Assembly (NCBI GenBank): GCA_031268885.1
Contig: JAIRWR010000076.1
Location: forward strand, 1 to 56,946
Length of the DNA: 56,946 bases
Source of the DNA: Synergistaceae bacterium
GTDB lineage: Bacteria > Synergistota > Synergistia > Synergistales > Synergistaceae
Reading direction: 5' to 3'
The position numbers were made by a program, and so were the translations under genes. The notes under the pieces are model-generated. The model had not been told where the DNA came from. It was given only the letters and a program-made list of their open reading frames with translations, and did not search any database. Positions 52,537 through 56,946 of this stretch are shown here, in pieces; positions within the stretch are counted from its first letter, which is position 1, and each line of letters starts with the position of its first letter.

Positions 52537-53588
52537 TATTCTTCCCCCGTAAGCTGTCTCCACTCCCGGAGCAGTCCTTCCGCATTCACCCGCCCCCTTT
52601 CGTCCGTGTATTTCCTTTGCAGGGCGCGTTTTTCCTCTTCCGAAAAACCTGAACCGGGGATTTTCGTGAAACTGCCCTCGATGACTTTTCTCATGCCGTT
52701 CTCGCCGATGAGCCAGTCGAAATTCGCCTTCCATCCGCTGGGATTGTTCCCCATGAGCCAGGGGTAATCCCTGACGCTCCGGAAATATCCCTTCCACCAT
52801 TCGGGATCTTTCCGTTCAGTGTCTTCGCGGATTCGCAGATTCAGCGTCTTGATGCGCGACGCGGTAAGTTTTTCCGCTATGGGGAGTTTTTGCAGCGTCT
52901 CGTTGTACGCGCTCAAAATCTCGCCGGTGAGGTCTGGTTTTGGGGCATTAGGGTTTGGTTCTGAGTTTTCTGTCTTTCCCTCTGTGTCATGTTCCGGTTT
53001 TTGAGGTTTTTGGTTTTCAGGTTTGAAATTTTTCTCTCCCTCTGTCTCCTGTTGGGGGGTAGGGGGGATATGTTCTTTTTTGGAGCTGTTAAAAAAGGGC
53101 TGTTCAAATACATTATAAAGCCCCGCCTGTGAGTCACCCCTGGGGTGACTGTCTGACGGGCCTTGGGTGTCTGACATGCACCGGTGACTGTCAGTCACCC
53201 CCGAATCGCCAAGCGTGGGCTCTCTTTCCGTCTCTGGCTCCGGTGCGGGTTCGCTGGAAATATAAGCGTCGAATCCATAAACTTCGTAAATATTGAACGT
53301 CTGCCTGCCGTTGCGATTTTGGGCTCTGCGGATAAGCAATCCTCGCGCTTCGAGATTCGACAAAGCCCGCTGTGCCTGTCGTTCGGAGCAGCTTGATTCC
53401 TCCGATATTGTCCTGACGTAGAGCATGGCGTTTCCGTCGCGGTTCGCGTGACCACAGAGTATGGCGTACACGAGCTTGTCGTAAGCGGAAAGTTCGTTCG
53501 AGGGCCGTTTGAATATCGCCATCTCGACCCTGGCTTCCCAATTCTTGCGCTTGTCTATAATTTGAGCGCCTGTATCTCTTGATTTCAT
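52536..53588 (-). CDS. Replisome organizer / helix-turn-helix replication protein
   Basis: 350 residues from an ATG 7 nt after AAGGAG. The N-terminal winged helix (about 20-110: LSAYDKLVYAILCGHANRDG, RTISEESSCSERQAQRALSN) binds DNA. A proline/glutamate-rich, disordered linker (about 115-225) follows, then a compact C-terminal domain with WWKGYFRSVRDYPWLMGNNP (20 residues). This matches phage DnaD/replisome-organizer proteins that recruit the helicase loader, and the DnaC-like gene follows. It overlaps the upstream frame by 4 bp. Confidence 0.82.
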   Translation of the reverse strand: MKSRDTGAQIIDKRKNWEARVEMAIFKRPSNELSAYDKLVYAILCGHANRDGNAMLYVRTISEESSCSERQAQRALSNLEARGLLIRRAQNRNGRQTFNIYEVYGFDAYISSEPAPEPETEREPTLGDSGVTDSHRCMSDTQGPSDSHPRGDSQAGLYNVFEQPFFNSSKKEHIPPTPQQETEGEKNFKPENQKPQKPEHDTEGKTENSEPNPNAPKPDLTGEILSAYNETLQKLPIAEKLTASRIKTLNLRIREDTERKDPEWWKGYFRSVRDYPWLMGNNPSGWKANFDWLIGENGMRKVIEGSFTKIPGSGFSEEEKRALQRKYTDERGRVNAEGLLREWRQLTGEE

Positions 53589-53830
53589 GGCGTTTCTCCT
53601 TGGCTGCCGCATTTATACATCTCCAAAACCTCCGATTCGGCGATTGCGCGAAAAATGGGATAAGCCTGCGCAGGTACGACGTGGTTACCCAAAGCCTTCA
53701 ATCTCGCCACGCTCTCCGCGAAACGCTCCTTCGATTGAGCGCCCCGTGAGGTCCTAATACCGGCCGTTTCAGCGGCCAGATCCATACCTCCGATCCCGCT
53801 GAAAAGCGACAACGCGGTCAGCTTATTCAT
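53585..53830 (-). pseudogene. Internally deleted C5-cytosine DNA methyltransferase
   Basis: An 81-residue open frame joins the start of a cytosine methyltransferase (KLTALSLFSGIGGMDLAAE, motif I, SAM binding) to its extreme C-terminus (RLKALGNHVVPAQAYPIF, motif X). The middle, about 200-300 residues with the catalytic PCQ and ENV motifs and the target-recognition domain, is missing without a frameshift. It cannot methylate DNA. The ATG overlaps the stop of the HTH gene upstream by 8 bp, and the stop overlaps the next start by 4 bp, so translation coupling is kept. Confidence 0.75.
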
Positions 53831-54245
53831 CTTGAGCTGTCTCTCCGTCATCTTCGATGTCTCTTAGAATTTCCTCTTCGCAGCACGAGCTGTATTGCAT
53901 CCGCTGTTCTAACCATTCGTCGAGTTCCTTAACCAGGTAACGTATGCGATGTTTGGAATCCCTCATGTACTTAGGCCCTCTCCCAGACTTTTTGTCCTTG
54001 CCCTTGTACCTGCGCTCCCGCAGAAATGAGACCGACATGCCGATATATTTAGCCGCGTCCTTCTCATTCAGGCTCCTTGCGGCTAAAACCGGCGAACTTT
54101 TCTCTTCAAGCGACTTTCCAAACAACTGGAATTTCAGTTCTCTAACAAAAGACTCAAGTTCCTCGTCGGCATCGACGACGGGAATATGACCTTTTATATG
54201 CAAATACCCGTCCTCGATGTTAATGCTGATGTTTTTCGCCATCAT
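53823..54245 (-). CDS. Excisionase/AlpA-like helix-turn-helix protein
   Basis: 140 residues from an ATG 6 nt after GGGAGG. The central part (SLNEKDAAKYIGMSVSFLRE, 20 residues) is a MerR/excisionase-type winged helix, followed by GPKYMRDSKHRIRYLVKELD with the family's R.......Y....L.EW pattern (ELDEWLEQR). The N-terminal 60 residues are acidic and unassigned. It is the first gene of the leftward replication block, a likely regulator or recombination directionality factor. The family is clear; the role is inference. Confidence 0.75.
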   Translation of the reverse strand: MMAKNISINIEDGYLHIKGHIPVVDADEELESFVRELKFQLFGKSLEEKSSPVLAARSLNEKDAAKYIGMSVSFLRERRYKGKDKKSGRGPKYMRDSKHRIRYLVKELDEWLEQRMQYSSCCEEEILRDIEDDGETAQDE

Positions 54246-54770
54246 TGCCCACCTCCCTTTGAATCGACTCAACGCTCCCTGCCGAGAGAAGAAAAATCAC
54301 CGGCAGCTCTCGGCGTTGGTGTCATTTTATGGTTGGTTTTTACTCGCCACTATCTTTTTTGGGGGAGACGTAAGCACAAGAGATTTGGAGGTTTTCGGTG
54401 AGGTTTTTTCGAGGTGGGTGGATGTAAGATATTAACTCCGCTGTGTTATCTCTCCATAGAGGTCACAGAAGTCCTTCATTTTTTATCTATTTTTTCGTTA
54501 TCTTTACATGGAGGACAACTGAGGAGGTTTTGATAATGTATTGGTAAAAAGAATCAATGTTTGCGCGGGAGGAGATAAGAACAGACGCGTAGAACGGCGG
54601 CGTAAAATACACTCTCTCTTGCTTGGTGAATTGAGCGTTGGGTCTGGCTCAGAGATAGTAATGCCGCAAATGGTTGATAACACTAGATTCTCAGGTTTAT
54701 ATGAATCATCAATACACGAACATCGAGTAGAGCAAAACGGACCTTGGAGGTTATATGGAGGTTTTTTTTA
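54246..54770. other. Non-coding region before the excisionase-like gene
   Basis: This 525-bp stretch holds no defensible gene. It contains an 8-bp inverted repeat, GCCGAGAG at 54281-54288 and CTCTCGGC at 54307-54314, close to the HTH gene and possibly its operator. Recurring GGAGGTTTT-like G/T tracts appear on the plus strand at 54388-54410, 54523-54530 and 54746-54768. A plus-strand frame 54541-54771 (TTG start, 76 residues) has GAGGAGG but 13 nt too far upstream, and resembles nothing I know. Confidence 0.4.
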
Positions 54771-54805
54771 ATTAAAAGGGCTCAGGAGAAATTCCCTGAA
54801 CCCTT
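54771..54805 (-). terminator. Terminator of the tRNA-Ala gene
   Basis: On the minus strand AAGGGTTCAGG and CCTGAGCCCTT (10 of 11 pairs, 8-nt loop) are followed by TTTTAATT. It starts 10 bp past the CCA end of the tRNA-Ala fragment, so it is probably that gene's original terminator. Confidence 0.65.
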
Positions 54806-54814
54806 GCTATCACT

Positions 54815-54859
54815 TGGTGGAGCTGAGGGGAATTGAACCCCTGACCTCTTCCATGCCAA
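54815..54859 (-). other. 3' fragment of tRNA-Ala(GGC): island attachment site
   Basis: The minus strand reads from the anticodon loop TTGGCAT through the rest of the anticodon stem, a full T arm (AGGGG-TTCAATT-CCCCT) and an acceptor half ending AGCTCCACCA. The 5' half of the tRNA is absent: upstream the sequence (TATCCCC) cannot pair with the anticodon stem. Tyrosine recombinases commonly use tRNA 3' ends as attachment sites and leave such duplicates. The fragment keeps the native terminator, so the left side is chromosomal and the island lies to the right. Confidence 0.75.
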
Positions 54860-55041
54860 GGGGATACCATTCTTTTTTTTCAGCCTCACTGTTACCAGCT
54901 TTATACATGTAACACATTGCTACCAGCCAACACACTCCTTTCCTAGCCTTTCCTATTTATTCCTCGTTATTCCTGGTTGTATAATCCAAGTGGAGCAATG
55001 GTGGAGCAACAGAAAAGGATGCACTTTGCGGGTTGATTTTG

Positions 55042-56280
55042 TTACGCCGTGTCAGCTTTATGCGCTATGCTTTCTACGGCGGAGGCGAGCTTATCAGGCG
55101 CGAGATGCGCGTATCTCTGAGTCATCTTGATATCCGCGTGTCCCAGGAGTTCTTTAACTGTGAACAGGTCGATGCCCAACATTACAAGACGGCTGGCGTA
55201 ATCGTGCCGGGTATCGTGAAACCTGAAGTTCTTTATCCCGGCCCTCTTCATCAGAGATGTCCAGCCCTTATTGATATTGTCGAACCGCTTGCCCGTCCTG
55301 GTACTTGGAAATACAAGGTCATTATCACCTCTACCCGGGCTTTGGAATTTCCACTTTATAAGCGTTGCGGCAACATCTGTGTTTAACGGAACTCGGAGAG
55401 GCTTCTCACTCTTGGCATTGGCGGCGGTGAACAAGACAGTCCTTTTCTCCAGGTCCACATCGCCCCACTTCAAACCAAACAGCGCCCCTCTCCGCGCTCC
55501 TGTGTTCAAAGCAACGATGGTTAGCGGCTTCAGGTAGTCGGCATATTCGCCGATCATCGCGGGTATCTCCGGCAATCCGCGAGATTTGAGCCACAGGTTG
55601 TGAGAGTCGCGCCCGTTTCTCATCAGAGCTTCCCTCTCATCAAGCGCCGCCATGAGCCTGCTCCTCTCTTCATCGGTGAGGTAACGAACAATCCCGTCAG
55701 AGTCGTTTTCTCTCATAGGACGAAACCTCTCTATCGGATTCGTTTCAAGCATTTCACGTTCTACAGCCCAATTCAGCATTGACTTGAGCGCTCCGGAAAG
55801 ACGGTTGATCGTTGCTCGTTTTGTGCCGTCACTCAACCGATCAGCTCTCCATTTTTCAAGCATGACGACGTTCAGATCAGCGGCAGGCAGGTTCATAAAC
55901 CGCTTGAAGGTTGATCGGATCATCGCGGCTGTCGCCTTCCCTCCTTTGCGTTCGGCTAAAAGCCACTTTTCGTAAAGATCGGTCAAGAGTTCGCCAAGAG
56001 TTATGTTTTTCGGTGTCGGCGTTTTGTCATGCGGGCGTTCGCCGCCAGCTATCTTCACCAGAAAGGCCCTGGCAAGTTCACGCGCTTGCGCAACTGTGAG
56101 CACATCGGCGGAGCCAATCTTGTGGCTTAATTTTCGCCCGTTGTCTCTGAAGCTGAGATACCACGTCTTACCCTTCTTCTTACCGACGAAAAGCCGAAGT
56201 CCCGCAATCTCGTCATCACTGAACCACTGAGGCGAGCCGTTCGCCTGCAAGCTGCTTACCTTCTTTTGAGTCAGATGCAA
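55042..56280 (-). CDS. int: Tyrosine recombinase / site-specific integrase
   Basis: A 412-residue integrase. The N-terminal Arm-type domain (about 1-90) ends with LTVAQARELARAF; the core-binding domain spans about 105-205. Catalytic residues: R in NTGARRGALFGLKW, H-x-x-R in FHDTRHDYASR, H in ELLGHADIKMTQRYAHL and the tyrosine in the same segment. It lies 180 bp from the tRNA-Ala fragment, the expected place for an island integrase. No frameshift, so probably active. Confidence 0.95.
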   Translation of the reverse strand: MHLTQKKVSSLQANGSPQWFSDDEIAGLRLFVGKKKGKTWYLSFRDNGRKLSHKIGSADVLTVAQARELARAFLVKIAGGERPHDKTPTPKNITLGELLTDLYEKWLLAERKGGKATAAMIRSTFKRFMNLPAADLNVVMLEKWRADRLSDGTKRATINRLSGALKSMLNWAVEREMLETNPIERFRPMRENDSDGIVRYLTDEERSRLMAALDEREALMRNGRDSHNLWLKSRGLPEIPAMIGEYADYLKPLTIVALNTGARRGALFGLKWGDVDLEKRTVLFTAANAKSEKPLRVPLNTDVAATLIKWKFQSPGRGDNDLVFPSTRTGKRFDNINKGWTSLMKRAGIKNFRFHDTRHDYASRLVMLGIDLFTVKELLGHADIKMTQRYAHLAPDKLASAVESIAHKADTA

Positions 56281-56364
56281 TTTTCTTCCTCCCTCTTGGC
56301 ACGAAATAGTGTTTTATGCCGCTCAGGGCCGCGTATAGGCATGTTCTTTTTCTTGGAGGTAATC

Positions 56365-56661
56365 TTAATCGTCTTGTTGAGCTTCCTTCATACGTTCATA
56401 ATACGTCGCTCCCATGACGCCGGTCGCATAGCCTTCGAGAAAGCTGCCCTTATAGGCTATCAAGCTCTCTTCATCTCGAAGAGCGCTCGCGCGTTCGATA
56501 GCTTCGCAATAAAGCAGTTTCTGCTCCAGCGTGAGTGCTTCTTCAAGTTTGGCATCAGCCGCATCCATATCTTTCAAGATTTTATTGTATTTCGTTCCGG
56601 CGATAGAATCACATGCGTCTGCTACCATTTTGATGTAAAAACCCTCTACCGCATTTAACAT
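56365..56661 (-). CDS. Hypothetical protein of the integrated element
   Basis: A 98-residue acidic, helical protein that I cannot name. It has a charged first half (AADAKLEEALTLEQKLLYCE, 20 residues) and a C-terminal segment SFLEGYATGVMGATYYERM, resembling the short regulatory-looking proteins common in Firmicutes-type phages and ICEs. No membrane segment. It lies 84 bp upstream of the integrase on the same strand. Confidence 0.5.
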   Translation of the reverse strand: MLNAVEGFYIKMVADACDSIAGTKYNKILKDMDAADAKLEEALTLEQKLLYCEAIERASALRDEESLIAYKGSFLEGYATGVMGATYYERMKEAQQDD

Positions 56662-56798
56662 TCGAATGACCTCTCATTCTTATCGTAATATCCCATTTTC
56701 CATATTACATTTTCAGTATTGTTCAAATATAGATTTTTAACCTGCCTTTTTTAATGACATACCTCCTTGCCAAGATGAACGGAATTGTATTCCGCCCG

Positions 56799-56946
56799 TC
56801 AGTGATGGAGTCTGTTGCGCGTTGTAACGCTACTCGCGTGGGACATCCCAATAGCGATTGCGACACTACCATAATCGCCGCAGTTGGTGTTGATGGAGAT
56901 TGGAGCGCGGGCGTTCGCCAAAAGTTCTTTCGCCACGATCTCAATT
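56799..56946 (-). CDS. Possible 3' end of a hypothetical gene, cut by the window edge
   Basis: The minus-strand frame entering from the edge reads EIVAKELLANARAPISINTN, CGDYGSVAIAIGMSH and ends at a TGA. Its composition looks more protein-like than the other open frames here, but only 48 residues are visible and no family is recognised. From 56662 to 56798 I see nothing. Confidence 0.25.
   Translation of the reverse strand, partial: IEIVAKELLANARAPISINTNCGDYGSVAIAIGMSHASSVTTRNRLHH

Overview
The window looks like part of a bacterial chromosome of moderate GC content. The gene set suggests an anaerobic, Na+-using, Gram-negative-type organism: a complete V/A-type ATPase operon whose ring subunit carries a Na+-site signature, an NhaC antiporter, a ferredoxin-like aldo/keto reductase, an LpxB-like glycosyltransferase and a LapA-like protein. 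My best guess from gene content and order is Synergistota (amino-acid fermenters). This is inference, because the window holds no rRNA or other decisive marker.

Layout. (1) 1-8.6 kb: the leader end of a CRISPR array and a complete type I-C cas operon (cas3-cas5-cas8c-cas7-cas4-cas1-cas2), all read leftwards, with the array running off the left edge. (2) 8.7-16.2 kb: a leftward housekeeping block (lapA-like, recJ, rel, dtd, metallo-hydrolase, LpxB-like, a coiled-coil hypothetical). (3) 16.4-16.8 kb: three tRNA genes (Pro-Gly-Arg) behind one promoter. (4) 17-23.3 kb: CBS protein, a degenerate PfkB-family protein, a thioredoxin reductase with an odd C-terminal tail, prmC, prfA, yqhQ-like and rpmE. 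(5) 23.5-26 kb: a phosphoesterase and a GAF-GAF-HD-GYP protein, read rightwards. (6) 26-29.5 kb: birA, a histidine phosphatase, an M19 dipeptidase and gpmA. (7) 29.7-34.1 kb: a small surface-glycan cluster, partly AT-rich. (8) 34.5-36.5 kb: nhaC behind a leader of about 440 nt that contains a large, apparently switchable RNA structure. (9) 37.4-40.2 kb: an aldo/keto reductase that may be leaderless, and thiM-thiD. (10) 40.3-49.1 kb: the nine-gene V/A-ATPase operon.

From 49.2 kb to the right edge the sequence is mobile-element territory. There is a broken TraG/VirD4 coupling-protein tail, a 5'-truncated NYN gene, a TraB-like nitrilase-fold membrane protein, a DnaC-type loader, a replisome organizer, a cytosine methyltransferase reduced to its two ends, and an excisionase-like HTH protein. 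At 54.8 kb lies the 3' part of a tRNA-Ala(GGC) gene, still followed by its own terminator, with a tyrosine recombinase gene next to it. This looks like one end of an island that extends to the right beyond the window.

The observations most worth a second look are the nhaC leader RNA, the PfkB-fold protein that has lost its ATP-site motifs, the thioredoxin reductase fused to a thioredoxin domain without CxxC, and the miniature methyltransferase gene.
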